This document shows, piece after piece, positions 22,311-34,978 of a stretch of DNA of 64,000 nucleotides. Origin of the DNA: Episyrphus balteatus. Its lineage: Eukaryota > Arthropoda > Insecta > Diptera > Syrphidae. Position numbers and translations under genes: made by a program. The notes beneath the pieces are model-generated. The model was given only the letters and a program-made list of their open reading frames with translations. It searched no databases and was not told the DNA's origin. Location: positions 55,522,552-55,586,551 of the forward strand of contig NC_079137.1 of the NCBI RefSeq assembly GCF_945859705.1, in the 5' to 3' direction. Positions within the stretch are counted from its first letter, which is position 1; each line of letters starts with the position of its first letter.

Positions 22311-22741
22311 CACAGAGAAAAATAGACCACATAAAATAGAACAAAAACAATAAGATTTCTCTATGGTTTTCATCCAAGAAGGAAACCTTATTAAAACAAT
22401 CGGGTTTTTCTTATTGTTTTAAAATCTGCAAAAAAATAAAAAAAAACGATGACCAGGCTGGGAATCGAACTGGAGACTTCAAATCATTAGTCGCCCACCT
22501 TACCACCTGAACCAACCTGCCATGAAAATAATGATCGCGATTTTTGTCCTAGTGCTTAGTTGCAAAAAAAATCAACTTTTCAGTCAAATTTTAATAAGAT
22601 TTTCTCTATAAAAATAATAAGAAATCTCCTTAAAAAAACCTTATTAATCGTTGATTTTAATAAGATTTCCTTATGAAATGTATGGAAGGTAAAATAATAT
22701 GGCAATCTGTTAGTTTTTAGCGGGTCATATTTTTCTCTGTG
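22311..22741. mobile_element. MITE with CACAGAGAAAAATA ends and a tRNA-like core
   Basis: CACAGAGAAAAATA at the left pairs with ATATTTTTCTCTGTG at the right end. Inside, AACAATAAGATTTC / TTATTGTTTT and AATAAGATTTCCTTAT segments are further inverted or repeated. It interrupts the GAGCATATGCTC array, so it is younger than the array. The flanks share only AA, so the target duplication is uncertain. A related element at about 59327-59765 has similar ends and also a tRNA-like core. Confidence 0.7.
22453..22521 (-). other. tRNA-like sequence inside the MITE
   Basis: On the minus strand a box A-like TGGTTCAGGTGGTAAGG precedes a box B-like AGTTCGATTCCC, with tRNA spacing and an acceptor-like CAGG/CCTG closure. 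The middle does not clearly fold as an anticodon arm. It is likely a tRNA-derived pol III promoter carried by the mobile element, not a working tRNA. Confidence 0.55.
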
Positions 22742-22960
22742 AAGAACTTGGAGCCAATAGAAAAAAAGAGTGCTAGAATCTTGGGGCCAATATGAAAAAT
22801 TATGTGTTCAAAAATATGCTCAACGCTATCAAGAACTTAGGGACAATATGAAAATTATATATGTTCAAAATGTTTAAAAATTTTGATCAGTAAAAATATA
22901 GCAAAAGCTAAATTTTGGAGCAAGTGCTCAGTTTTATTCATACCTACTAAAAAATATAAA

Positions 22961-24499
22961 CTAATGTTAACCAAAGTTTTTTTTTAAAGAAAAAATCCAT
23001 TGTGCTTCAAATTATGAATGTCACAAACTTTTGTTTGCGGTTAACCTGATAGCAACTAACCAAAAAATGGGGTCTAGATGGCTGTTCACTTGAAAATATG
23101 GATGAATAGGACTTCCGCTTAATAAATATCTACATCGTCTGTTTAAATGAACAGGATATAAGTCTAATAGCTTCTCTCGTCTAAACCCAGTAACCCACCT
23201 AACATTTGAAAGGTAAATGTCAGTTAAGTGTTGAACATAGGTATAATAAGCTGTTTACCGGGAAATTAACAATTAATGCTGAACAAATTCTTGGAGGAAC
23301 TAGAAAATCAAGGATATTTAATTAACAAATAAGTTGAATAGTACCTACCTAGTTTACAAAAGATTTCATCTTTGATGGCAGCTGATGATGACCCTTCTCA
23401 TTTATCAAGGACATTAGAAAAGGGAAAGCGTAATAAGTGGTTCGAGTAAGGTCAATTAACTATTCTCTAGACTAACTCTCTTTCAACATTCCTCTACATA
23501 TGAAACAAAAAAAAAAAAAAAATAGCAAATAAGCACGAAACTCCTATCCAACATAGGAAGGACACAAATTAGATTGTAATGAGAACTACAGTGAAAATCT
23601 CTTCTGAGAAAAAGTAATGAATTATCACACGATTAGTGTTATATTTCGAGAGATGGACAAGGTTAAGTTTGAATTTTAGCAAAACGCAATATACCTCTCA
23701 GAATTCTATTAAGCTATGAAACTTTTGTAGCATGATTGTAACATAGAGTCGAATATCCTGGACTGGACATGTGTATCTATGGCAAATTTCATCAGATTTA
23801 CCTCAAGCTATCAGCGTGTGTGTGTTATCCCTATTTGCGTGGTAGCATATGAATGAATATGGGGGAATAAAGTCGTATTGGAGTATGGTACTTAATGCGA
23901 TGCTTGAGGTGATTATTTGGAATAAAGAGATGCTTAGAGAAAGTTCAAACTTTTACTTATTCAAATCATACAAATTAAGGATATTTGTTTTTGTTTTTTT
24001 ATATATATTAAAAAATATACTCTACACAAGTACGTAACAGATAATTTTCATTAGCATAATAACCCAGTAAGACTAGACCAATGTTAAATAAAGGAAAAAA
24101 AATCATTTTTGATATACCTAAACTACCTACAGGTTACTGACGTACTGAGGTAGTTTACTATCTGCGAAAATTCCTTACATAACCCTCGTTATATTTCAAA
24201 CTTTCAAAAAAATATGCAATTTTGTTTTGTTTGTGTATTTTAATCTTAGTTTTTTAACTAACACTTATTTACAATTAAATGCACGACTGGGTCGCATGAA
24301 CTTGCTCTTGCACGAAAGACTTTTTATATACAAATTTGTTAAATAAATACAAAAATAACTTAAAATTCGTTTGTCAAATGTAAAAAACAAATCTCTTAAT
24401 GAAATTGAGCTCCAACAAAAGTATGCAGTTGAATTTCTTTTATAAAAATGCATTTTTAGAAAAAAAATTTAAATCGTTAGAACAGTTTTTTAAAAAAGT
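22961..24499. other. Intronic AT-rich DNA
   Basis: Nothing with clear boundaries. Frames of about 60 codons at 23849-24037 and 24265-24453 are unsupported. Confidence 0.4.
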
Positions 24500-25075
24500 A
24501 AAAAATTAAAATAAATTTGTAGAAACTTTTAATCAACACGCGTATAACCAAAATTTCAAAAAATCCCATGTCAAGTTTTCGAAAATTTGATCTTTCAAAA
24601 AAAATTCAAGTTTGGAGAATAAAATTTCAATTTTTTTTTTTTTTTTTAATCCAAAAATAATTTTTTTTTTTTAATTTTGTTTTTGATTTATATTTAGGCA
24701 ATATAAATGTTTTTTTATAAAAAATTTCGTTTAAATTTTACTAGAATTTTAGAAGATAGTTTGAATTAAAAAAAAAAAACCGTTCTATGGGAGGTATCTT
24801 TAAGCTTTAATAAGGATTTTTGGAAATAACTTTTTCATTAAAAGATAGACCTTATTTAAAAAATGAATACTTGATTCTTTTAATAAAAATCGTAGGAGCT
24901 GTTTTTTAGGAAATTTAACTTTTATTTTTTTGGTGCAAAAAAATTAATTCCAAAAACCCCTCTGCCTCTGTACAGGATCCAAAAACTAATTCATACCAAG
25001 TTTCAAGTAGATCGGCCTATCCGTTTAGCCTCTAGCTCCTTATACAGACCGACAGACAGACATACTTTTTAGACC
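24500..25075 (+). repeat. Dispersed repeat family copy B ('CATACCAAGTTT ... GACAGACAGAC')
   Basis: Same motif order as 5700-6235: AGTTTTCGAAAATTTGATC, ACCGTTCTATGGGAGG, AAAAACCCCTCTG, TTCATACCAAGTTTCAAGTA, GATCGGCCTATCCGTTTAGC, then GACCGACAGACAGAC. Expansion of A/T runs distinguishes the copies. Class unknown. Confidence 0.6.
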
Positions 25076-26940
25076 CACTTGATTGTTAATAGGTACTATA
25101 ATCTATGTCGCAAGTAAAAATGGTTATATTTGTAGCATTTTCCTTAGTACAATAATAAGGTTCAGTATTTTGATTTCTTCTATGTGGTCTGTTTTCTCCG
25201 TATACAAAAATACAGTACAAATGTCACACCTTTAAAAATAGAATAAAATGGAAACGTACCACCTACTCATAATTAATCCAGTTTCGATTTTATTTCGAAT
25301 TTCTAAATGAAGTTTCCTCACTTAAATTTAAAATTTGATCATATTTATACAAGTCTAATTTGTAAAAAAATCTATGTTTACTATAAAAAAAAAGAAATAC
25401 TCAGAAAACCTGGTATTTCCTGATGCATTTCAACTGCTGGAAATTTAATTTCATCTTCTCTCTTAAATTTTAAAAACAAGACTTGGCATCACTGTTAAAT
25501 TTTTTTTTTGTGTGGGCATAGTTTGCAAATGTATGAGTTAATATTATTATTTTTTGTTTTATTTTCTTTTTCATTTGTATTGGTAGATTATCATATAAAT
25601 GTATTGCCCGACATTTATTTGTTTTATAAATAGCTTTGATTGAAATCCGCTCTCTTTGAATTTTTTTTTTAACCAACTTGCGATTTCTCTCTTGCTTGGC
25701 AAAAAACTTTAAAAAAAGCATAACCATCAACCGCTGTTTATCTGTGTGAACGAAAATATTATGGGTCTCTTGGATCAGCACTTAGTTATAGTCCCAGCAG
25801 TGCTAAATCCAATCTCGGACTTGGATTAGTAGTATTTTTTGCGATTTTTTATTTTTTCTTTCTTTTTGAATTTTTTTCATTCTACTTTAATATATTTGTG
25901 TGTTGCTGTTATTGTTGTTGTTGTTCTTTCTCATGTTTAAATTTTCTTCGTGATACTTTTTTTGTGGTGTTGTTACTCCTCTAAACGATCTCAGATTAAA
26001 GATTAAAAATGTGCGGATGGCAAAAGAGCGAGAGTAACACGATCACGTATTATTAAACCGATATCATTTATTTATGGAAAATAAATTTACATTAATTAGT
26101 TTCTGATGTTTTTCTTCTTTTGTCTTGTTATTTCTTTTCTGTTTTTTACAAAATCGTCTTTTAGTAAATTCTGATAAAAGAAATTCTATTTTCTTTATCA
26201 AATTTAAGTGATGTGTATTTTTTGAGAATTTGCTCTTTTTATTGGATAAAAATTTAAAAAAAATATATTGAATTTACTTGTAAAAAAGTTAAAAATAAAA
26301 ATTTCCAAATAAATAGAAAAAAAAAAATATAATTCGCGTTGTGCTGAAATTATTTTGCATCACTTTTTTTCAAAAATAAAAAAAAAAAAAAATCATTTTC
26401 TATACTTACCAGTGATAATTGATAAAGCTATAATCAGTGCTTTTGTGCTGCGCGAGCTGCTGTCACTTTTGCATGATAGTATTTTTATTTTTTTTTTTTT
26501 TTGTGGTACATATCTATATCTTCTTCGTGTGTCTTAACTTAACAAATAAAAATGTCTATATTTGCCTACTTAAGTAAATAAATTAAAACAACAATTTTTA
26601 TTAAATTTAATCTCTATAACGTACAACGGGAGGATCGATTGATATAATTTTGTTGTTGTGTGGAAAAATAAATTACTCATCAGATTTATAGGAACAAATC
26701 TATAAAAGATAACATCTATATTTTTTTTTTCTTCAATCACTTGTTATTCTGTTTTGGATAAATGTAAGTATTTTTGAAGAATGTACGCCCATTTGTGTAT
26801 AATTAAATAATTAACTTACATTTAATATTTTTACTTGGTTTGAAATAATAGGATTATACAAAAATGATCAGGTTCGATAATTCATTTCTTTTGATCTTAA
26901 CCCAGACGTACTTTGATTTATTTTTCTACCTAAAAGTTTT
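25076..26940. other. Intronic DNA with a GT/TTG-rich stretch
   Basis: No gene supported. TTGTTGTTGTTGTTC and GAGCGAGAG motifs at about 25910-26035 and a less AT-rich stretch (25780-26060) might be regulatory, but nothing specific can be claimed. Confidence 0.35.
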
Positions 26941-26955
26941 AAAGGAGTTTTCAAC

Positions 26956-27288
26956 GTTACGGGTGTGACACTTTTAATCAAAATTTAATGAGTTAGTCCT
27001 CATTATTCAAAATTTATAGAATCTTACTTGAATAAAATCTACAAAACGCATGGTGACCCTTCTTTCACCTTAAATAAATTGATACAAATTACATAATTCT
27101 TAATTAAGTTTCAACAAAATAATCTTGGTAGTATTGCGGTGTGACAAAAAAAAACACATAATTTCGAAGTACAAAATATTACATTTGTAAATTTAATAAT
27201 TTTTTTTTTTCCTAAGTTTTACAAAAAATATTGTAAAGCTATTAAAAATACTCGACGGGTTCTACAAGTTTAAGTTACGGGTGTGACA
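26956..27288 (+). repeat. Spaced repeats of GTTACGGGTGTGACA
   Basis: GTTACGGGTGTGACA occurs at 26956-26970 and 27274-27288, with a diverged TTGCGGTGTGACA at 27134-27146, each followed by AT-rich sequence. The spacing (about 178 and 140) suggests a degenerate tandem repeat. Confidence 0.5.
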
Positions 27289-27984
27289 AATTAGCTTTTT
27301 TCTGTTACAAAAGATGTTTTCAAGTTTCGTAAGTGATAAATCTTACGTATTTTTAAGCAAAGTCTGTATTCATGGTGTAAAAAGAACAAGTTAATACTTG
27401 TGTTTGTGTTTTTTATGTAGGTACCTACTAAGTTTAATAAAGTTCAAGGAGCTGCTCAGACGTCCTCTGCAGAAAAAATTTGACTTGAGTGATGATTGAT
27501 TTATAAATTTAAAAAAAACGTGCTAATTCTGCCATATTAATTTTAATTTTAATCTTAAAAATCAAAAACTGAATTCATATATTTTTTACATGGGTTTCCA
27601 TTTCATGATTCAAACAGTTTTGTCATTTCATGAAAGATATGCAAACATCAACACTTAACATTTTATTTTAAATGTCCTTTTTAAAAAGATACAACAAGTG
27701 AACCATTCAAATCCTGTTAATGTGTTCATAAATTTCTATTTCCAGCAGAGAAAAAAAAACGCACGTCATTTATTGGGATTTGAAAAACTCAGTTTAAACC
27801 GATTTCAAAAAAGAATAGGGTGATTCGACTGTATTTCTTTTTATGTTTGTAACCTAAGAAGTTTCGACTGGATGAAACGATCTTGATGATTTTTGTTTAT
27901 TTAAAAGCTGGTACTTTCCGTAGTCAATGTAATCTAGTTCTCTTTTTTGTTATTATTTCATATCTTTCGTATGGGTTTCCTTCG
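27289..27984. other. AT-rich DNA
   Basis: No gene or repeat with clear limits. Confidence 0.4.
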
Positions 27985-28330
27985 TAACTAAAATTTTCCC
28001 TACAGAGGGGTTTTTAGAATATTTTTTTAGACCAAAAATATCGGTCCCTGTCTTATACCAAACTTGGAAAAGTTTAATTTTCTCGAAAACTCCTGTTTTT
28101 TGATAAAAAAAAATGTAATGTTAGATTTTGAACAAGTTTAATTTTTCGAACATCATTATTAGAATTATAGGTAGAACCGTATTTTTTTAATTTCCGAACT
28201 TCTCCAGAATAACTAATTCAATTTTAATATAAAATCAAAATATTCTTTGAAGAACCAATTTTGTATTTTTTATTCATAACAAATTTGTTTGCAAAAAGTT
28301 TTACCTACGTATTCTATTAACTTCAAATAT
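27985..28330 (-). repeat. Dispersed repeat family copy C (inverted, partial)
   Basis: The reverse complement contains ACGGTTCTACC, AACTTTTCCAAGTTTGGTAT and AAAACCCCTCTGTAGGG, placing it in the same family as 5700-6235 and 24500-25075. The GACAGACAG tail is missing here. Confidence 0.5.
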
Positions 28331-28932
28331 AACAAGTTCGTGTATTTTAGTAATGTTTGCCTTAAAATATTTCTGGAAATGATATAGATATAACGCTTAA
28401 AAAAAAAAAAAAACTATTTCTTCTTTTCTTTTTTAAGAAAAAATAAAAGTTATTACAATTACTAAATCTAATATCGAACACTATCAATTTAGTTAAATTT
28501 CTAACAAAAAACCTATTTCAAAACAGAAATTTCCATTTTTAAGCTGCCATTTTAAATAAAAATTGGACCAAATTTCATCACTTCTCGTGAAATTACCATT
28601 AAAATAGTTTCTGACGCCGAAAAGCATGAAAGGCACCACTGTACACCGAATTGTGTCTTTGCTTCAGAGAAAATACAAAGAAAAATTAATTATTTATGTG
28701 AAAACACAATAATTGAGCATTTTTCTATTCTTAACTTTAAAATATTTAACTATGTAATGTACCTATGTATATTCTATGGATAAAAAGTCTATCTTAAAAA
28801 GAACTACGTTTACAACTCAAGCGTTTTGAATGCAACTTCATTAGAAATGAGTTAATAAAGATCAATCTTTTTACGAATGGTTTTGGTTTATACGATAAAA
28901 TAAATGATGCCATTTGATTTATGTGATATTAA
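28331..28932. other. AT-rich DNA
   Basis: No feature recognised. Confidence 0.4.
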
Positions 28933-29887
28933 CACTGGTCAACAAAATTAAACTTTTTTTATGTTACAGAAACCAAGGTATACTTTTCTATAGGATTTTG
29001 GTGTGCTGAGCTCAAATCCGAAGTCAAAAAAATTCTATCACATCACGTTTTTGAGATATTCCCGTTAAAAAAATCGAAAATGCCGCTTTTTACCAGTTTT
29101 CGAGATTATTTCTTAGCTTTTGGTTATTTGTTTTAAATAAATTTGTTACGGTTTCTAATAGAACTAAATGTTGTCTTTCTAAATCCGTTTAAATCTTTTA
29201 AAAATCTCTTATCTTTTTTGAGAAATCTGAAATTGAAATCAACGTGTTTGGTATATCTCATGTTTATTTACTTATAATAGCGAATCTCGAAAAGTTCTTT
29301 GCCAATCGCTTTCAAATTTTGACACAACGTTCCATTTAGAATCTTGCAAGTTTTTATATTTGCGAAGGTGGTGAATCGCAGTGAGATACATCAAAGCGTG
29401 ACCGTGTCAGATACTTATACTAAATAATTACTAGTGAGAAAAATATAATTTTTTTTCTTGTTAAAAACAAGATAAGAACTTACTGGAATGTAAATGAAAC
29501 GTTGTGTCAAAATTTGAAAGCGATTGGCAAAGAACATTTCGAGATTTACTATTAAAAGCAAATAAATATGAGATATACCAAACACGTTGATTTCAATTTC
29601 AGATTTCTCAAAGAAGATAAGAGATTTTTAAAAGATTTAAACGGATTTAGAAAGACAAGATTTAGTTCTATTAGAAACCGTTAAAAAATTATTTAAAACA
29701 AAGAACCAAAAGCTAAGAAATAATCTCGAAAACAGGTAAAAAAAGCGGCATTTTCGATTTTCTAACGGGATTATCTCAAAAACGTGAGGTGGTAGAATTG
29801 TTCTGACTTCGGATTCGAGCTCAGCACCCAAAAAACCTATAAAAAAGTATATCTTGGTGTCTGTAACAAAAACCTTGTTGACCAGTG
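28933..29887. mobile_element. CACTG-ended fold-back element, copy 2 (long near-perfect hairpin)
   Basis: The ends CACTGGTCAACAAAATTAAA and the reverse complement of CACTGGTCAACAAGGTTTTT are flanked by TAA (28930-28932 and 29888-29890). The two arms of roughly 400 bases match closely almost to the centre; for example AAATTTTGACACAACGTT at about 29314 recurs inverted near 29500. The loop is only about 100-150 bases. Same family as 7573-8177, but longer. The 85-codon minus frame is part of the arm, not a gene. Confidence 0.8.
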
Positions 29888-32080
29888 TAATCAACCGAAA
29901 TGGATACTAAACTTTCAATAAACACGAGTTCTAGAAGGTTATTTCCCAAAATCGGGAATTTGGCCCCATTGTGTGCGGCGGCCACTTATAAGCTATTGAT
30001 TCTGCCAATAAATTAAAAAAAAATTTTTTTTTAATTTCTGAAAAAAAAAATAATTATTAGGTATAATAAATTAATTAATTAATTAATTAATAAATTTATA
30101 TTTACTCGCTTCATATTTTTTCAAGCTTGATTTTGAGTTATAGTTTTTGACCTTTATTTTATTAAAATTAGTTCATTATTTTTGTACTCCAAACTTCCTT
30201 TATTAATATCTCAAGAACATTTATTCGGATACAAAATACAAAATAAACCTTTAATAAAAGTACTCTTTTCATTATACTGACCTTAAAATTTGAAATAATG
30301 CATTTTATAGATTCAACTAAAATTCAAATACGAACTATACTACCCTCTTAATAAATTAAGTGTCCATCAGTATTTGCTCATAAATTAAGATATTTGAACT
30401 CAAATTTCTATGCAGATAGATGCTCTTGCTAATTTCACGTGCAGTGCATTTCATAATTCAACAGAGAAGATGTTGATTAAGGACTGCATCCAAACGCTTA
30501 TTATGAACACCTGAAGGACATAGAGATACACCAAAAATTCATTGGACTATAATAATTATGATCATAAAATTAGTTTCCAAAACAATTTTCATTTTGTTTG
30601 TGGACTTTATACCACCCTTAACTTGCTCTCAATGTGTTCTGGCAAATATTAGTTTTTGATATAATCATCACTTGAACAATTTGGAAACTACTCTTAGCAA
30701 ACCTAATAATGACTCCTTATAGGATAAAGAGCGAATGTACATAAATATTTCGGTACAAAATTGTGAGTAGGTACTGTCCTATCTAACGAATTTCCTCTTG
30801 CAAAAAGTAGTGAATTTATGGATTAATTAAATTAATTTTTGTTCTTCTCTATTAATTAAACCAAATTCGTTTTTTTTTTTTTATTTTATTAAATCACTCT
30901 GAAAAGAAATATCAAACAAACAAAAAAAAAAAAAATTAAATAACTTGCTTTATATGACTTTTTTTTTATGCAACAAACAAGATTGTGTCGTTGACTGCTA
31001 TAATGAAATCATTAATCAAATTATAGAAAATAATTCTATAATTAGAAATAACAGGTTTCTTTTATTCCTGTTGTTTTTTTTTTTTTAATTTTCTTGTATT
31101 ATTTATTTTAAAGCTAAATATATTCACACACGTCCCAATTGCTGGAGCAAAAACTTGTGTGTGTTTTTTTTTTTGTAAATACCATCTGTTAAGTCAGTCA
31201 GTTAGTAATACTGCTTATTCTACTGTTTTGCATTTTTATTATCGTAAAAAAAGTTACAGAAAAAAAGCGTATTACTTCAGGTGCTTTTTTTTTCTTATTG
31301 AATTCATAAGATTATGTGAGATGTGGGAGCCATCAATAGAATCTATTGAATATAGGGTAAATAGTCATATTATTGGCAACTTTTTTAAATGTTATTTATT
31401 CAAAGAAAATTCGCAAAAAAGGATTATTATTAATTCGGTTCAAGGTTTAACTTGAACCAACTAAATTTTTACGAAATTGTTCACAACAGTTTATTTCTAC
31501 ATATATAGCTATCTGATATCTGAAAAGTCCCGAAAATTCAAAGTTGGATATGCATTGAACATGGTGTTTTATTTATTTACTTTTATGAAGAAAACTAATT
31601 TTCTAAAGCAGGGAAATACAATTAGAAGTTTCAAAAAAATCAATTTTTCTTGTCTAAAAAAAATCGTAAATTTTATATATAGAATACGATGATGTAACTT
31701 TGAATTTAAAATCCAAACCCCATCTTTTTTCATAAAGTTTTTCAGAGCACGCTTTGTTTTTAAAACTTTAAACGCATTTTCTTGAAACAGTTTTCATTTT
31801 TTATAGTTCAAATAGAAAATATATATTATCAATTTAACTTTGACAGACAAAAATTGTGGCTTCCAGAATGGACTCATATCGATGCCTCACTTTCGACCTT
31901 ATTTTTTTCCGAAGACCCATTAATCGATCATGGTTCCATGAAAAAAAAATTATATTCAAAAAGTAAAGATGTTTCATTATGTGCACATTGAAATAACACC
32001 AACAATGTATAATACAGAAAAATAACTCAGAACCTGCTTTCCATAAAATTCAAAGTGGCTAAAAACTACATAAAGTTATT
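29888..32080. other. AT-rich intronic DNA
   Basis: A (TTAA)n microsatellite lies at about 30068-30095. Several frames of 70-98 codons at 31159-31991 were examined. They are lysine/phenylalanine-rich chance frames without domains. Confidence 0.4.
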
Positions 32081-32089
32081 CCGATAAGC

Positions 32090-32720
32090 TACTTTCAATC
32101 ACTCTGCTCTTCTGAGCAGAGAACAGTTATGATTGCTCTTGAATTTCGCTCTTAGAAAAATCCAAACCAACCTAATTCGTTGTGTTTATTTTTTTTTAAT
32201 ACAGTGATAAACATAAAACGATAGCGTGGACAGGAAGAACAGTAAAAATGTTCAATGCTCTCAAAGATTTCACTGCTTTTATTTGTAAAACTGCTCTCTG
32301 TTCTTTGTAACTTTACTGCTCTTTTTCAGAAAAGTTCTTGGGTCTTTAATATTTCACTGCTTTCTTGTAAGCATTCTTTTCTTCATATGTAATGATTTGA
32401 ATAACGATGGAAAAAGCAAAAATGTAGATAAAAAAAAGCTTATTATGATAATGAAAAAAACAGAGAATTTCAATTTGAAATACCATTGTTTCAGTGCAGT
32501 CATTTAAGGAGTTATTTCTTATTAAAAAAATTAGGAAATGGTTACTTTCTTTTTATTTAATTTGTCTTCCATATTTTAACAATATTTTAAACTGTTAACT
32601 GTTATTTAAAGAGTGATTAAATAGCAGCTATTATTAATTGCTCTTTTATATGCTGCTCGCTGCTATCACAGCTCTTCAAAAATCGCTCTTACAATGCATT
32701 TTCATGCCTTTTTCACAGAG
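32090..32720 (+). repeat. Dispersed repeat with CTGCTCTT motifs, copy 1
   Basis: Matches 37345-37850 in the opposite orientation. Shared blocks include GAACAGTARAAATGTTCWATG, CATTGTTTCAKTGCAG, AGAGTGATTAAATAGCAGCT, TATATGCTGCTCKCTGCTAT and AAAAATCGCT. Both ends are rich in (T/C)TGCTCTT. This is probably a nonautonomous transposon, but end points and target duplication are not resolved. Confidence 0.6.
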
Positions 32721-34978
32721 TGCACAATTGACTATTTTCAATAATGCTAAACGAATTTTAAAAGTGAAAACCTGTAGATCAAACAATATTTCATTACAAA
32801 CAACAATTTCAAAAAGAATTTCAATATTTTTAGTTTTATGGAATGGTTATCAAAATTAATAAAGTTCTACATATAAAAGCTTTTTCTCATAACAAAGTTT
32901 AAACATTTTGCTTATTTTCGCTTCAAAGTGAATAACAGTCAATAGAGGATGTGACACTAGGTAATGAAAAATCTGTAACTTTTTGTATTTATTTTTATTA
33001 ATACTTTTTGCACATTTTAACCTGAATTGCTTTAGGGTGTATTAGTCCCACGGATGTTTTATTATTACAAAGGAATGAACAAAAAAAGAAAGAAACCTAA
33101 AATTCCTGAAAATTAAATAAAATGCGCACAGAAAGTTTATTATCAAATTTTCTTTTTTTTTTACTTTTTTTTTTAGAAAATATGGTTTACACTCATATAA
33201 TGCGCCTTCATACATAGATTATCTTTAAAAACATGAAAATCTACTACCAAAACATACATTCACTATTAACAGGTGGCGATGACATTGTTGCCTTTTATAA
33301 ATTGTTATCGAAGAGTGCAGCAACAGGCATCGTATAGATAGATAATATTCATAAATTTTATTTTTATAGTGCCCAGACTTTTAATCCTGGTACATAAAAT
33401 GTGCTTTTGCAAGTCCATTTAATAAAAAAAATAATCATAAATGGCACCCGCGTCTTTTGTTCCTCCCAATGAGAATGGGCGAATAATGTATATGACATGA
33501 AAGTGAAATTGAAACAATGGCTTAAAGGGTGGGTAGTATAGCTGAAGGACTTTTTAATGATATAAAAAGCAATACACTCAACATATGGTCATACTGGAGC
33601 TTAAAAAAATATATAAAAAAGAATCATGGTTCTTATTCGTTCAAACAATTACCCGTCCTTCACGCAAACCACATAATGGATAAGGCTTCATAAACTATAA
33701 AACAAAATATTTACATTGGAAAGAAGTTTTTATATCCTGAAAAATAATATTGCAAACAAAAGCAGTGATTTTTATTCTGAGATTTATTAACTTTTAAGTA
33801 ATATACTAAGTGAGTGAATATTTACATATTTAAATAAAAATTAAATGTTAAATATTATGCAATTTCGGAAAGGTCACATCTCCTTAATTTAAAAAAATTA
33901 GGAAATGGGCTATGTATTGGAGCCAATGCAGAGAATATTAGGGTCGGTCAAAAATTCACTTGTTTGTTTTTAGTTTCAAAACAAAAAATGGATTTCTCAG
34001 CACCACTTAAGTAGTTACCAAATATGAGCTCTTAATGACCGTGAACTTTGCATACAATTTTACTGCTGGTCTTTGGACCTCTGCCACTGCCGTAAAACTC
34101 AACTGATTTTCAAAAACTTAACGGCAATCACTTCGTCTCAATAAATACTCAATACGCCATTTTTTAGTTTTTTTTTTATTTACCGTTTTTACGAAGTTTC
34201 GGATAAAAGAGCCAGAAATTACCAAAAAAAAAAGTAGTCTAAAACTTCAGACCTCTGCCACTAGAAAGATCCTCCTCCTCTTGTTTTACAATTTTTCTGC
34301 AATCTCATATACAAAAATCAGACTTCGTTTAATCGAAGTGTACATATTCTTTTAGGGAGTTGAAAAAGCTCTTTAAAAAAAATGCTTAGACATTTTTTCT
34401 TTATTCTAGCCATTTTAGAGATATCAATTTGAGGTCAAAGTTCGAAAAATTCATAGAAAAACATTATTTTGATTTTTAATTGTTATCAAGTGAACACGAA
34501 AACAAAAAATGTAAAAAATTTTCAACCGGAAATATGAAGGTTTCAAATCAAAACCGTCTAATATGATGTTTTGAGGAAAAAAACTCACCCAAACTCCGCA
34601 TGAAAGGTATTTGAATTGATTTTTATGTTATAAGAAAGGATAAAGTAAAATAAATTGACACAAATTTGAAAATTTTTGTTTAACCTATTTTTTTCGGATG
34701 CTTTGTTTTCCGAACAATACATATTTTTCATATTTCAATTACACTGTTTAACAAAAAAAAATGTTTGAAGAAGAAGAAAACGTAAACAAGAATTTGTTTT
34801 TGTTTTATGGACTTTATGAAATAAATAAATAAACTGTTGTGCCTTTATAAAAAAAAAAATTGAATCGAATAATCTTAAAAATTGCTGAACGCTTTCATTT
34901 CTTCTCTATTTTTCACTTTCACAACATTTTCATCGCAAAATGAAATTTGAATTTCTGATTATGTGACAAACGTTTATA
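32721..34978. other. Intronic DNA, possibly with an old repeat at 33.94-34.75 kb
   Basis: No gene. The stretch at 33940-34330 is less AT-rich, with duplicated GGACCTCTGCCACT and AGACCTCTGCCACT. No ends could be defined. Confidence 0.35.

Larger units (their letters stand above)
21331..22960. repeat. Degenerate tandem array around the palindrome GAGCATATGCTC
   Basis: Six perfect copies of the 12-bp palindrome lie at 21331, 21455, 21565, 21753, 21896 and 22060, with decayed versions between and after them (for example GAACATGTGCTC and GAGCAAGTGCTC). They belong to longer units of roughly 190-310 bases that also share ATAAATGAGCAAGTRCTCAG, AAACTTAGGGYCAATATGA and AGCAAAAGCTA-type segments. The array is interrupted by the element at 22311-22741. 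No protein is encoded. Confidence 0.75.

Noticed and set aside
25470..25781. 103-codon minus-strand frame
   Set aside because: Lys/Ile/Asn-rich chance frame through A/T tracts with no domain.
31159..31455. 98-codon plus-strand frame
   Set aside because: Phe/Tyr/Lys-rich chance frame. No homologous-looking motif.
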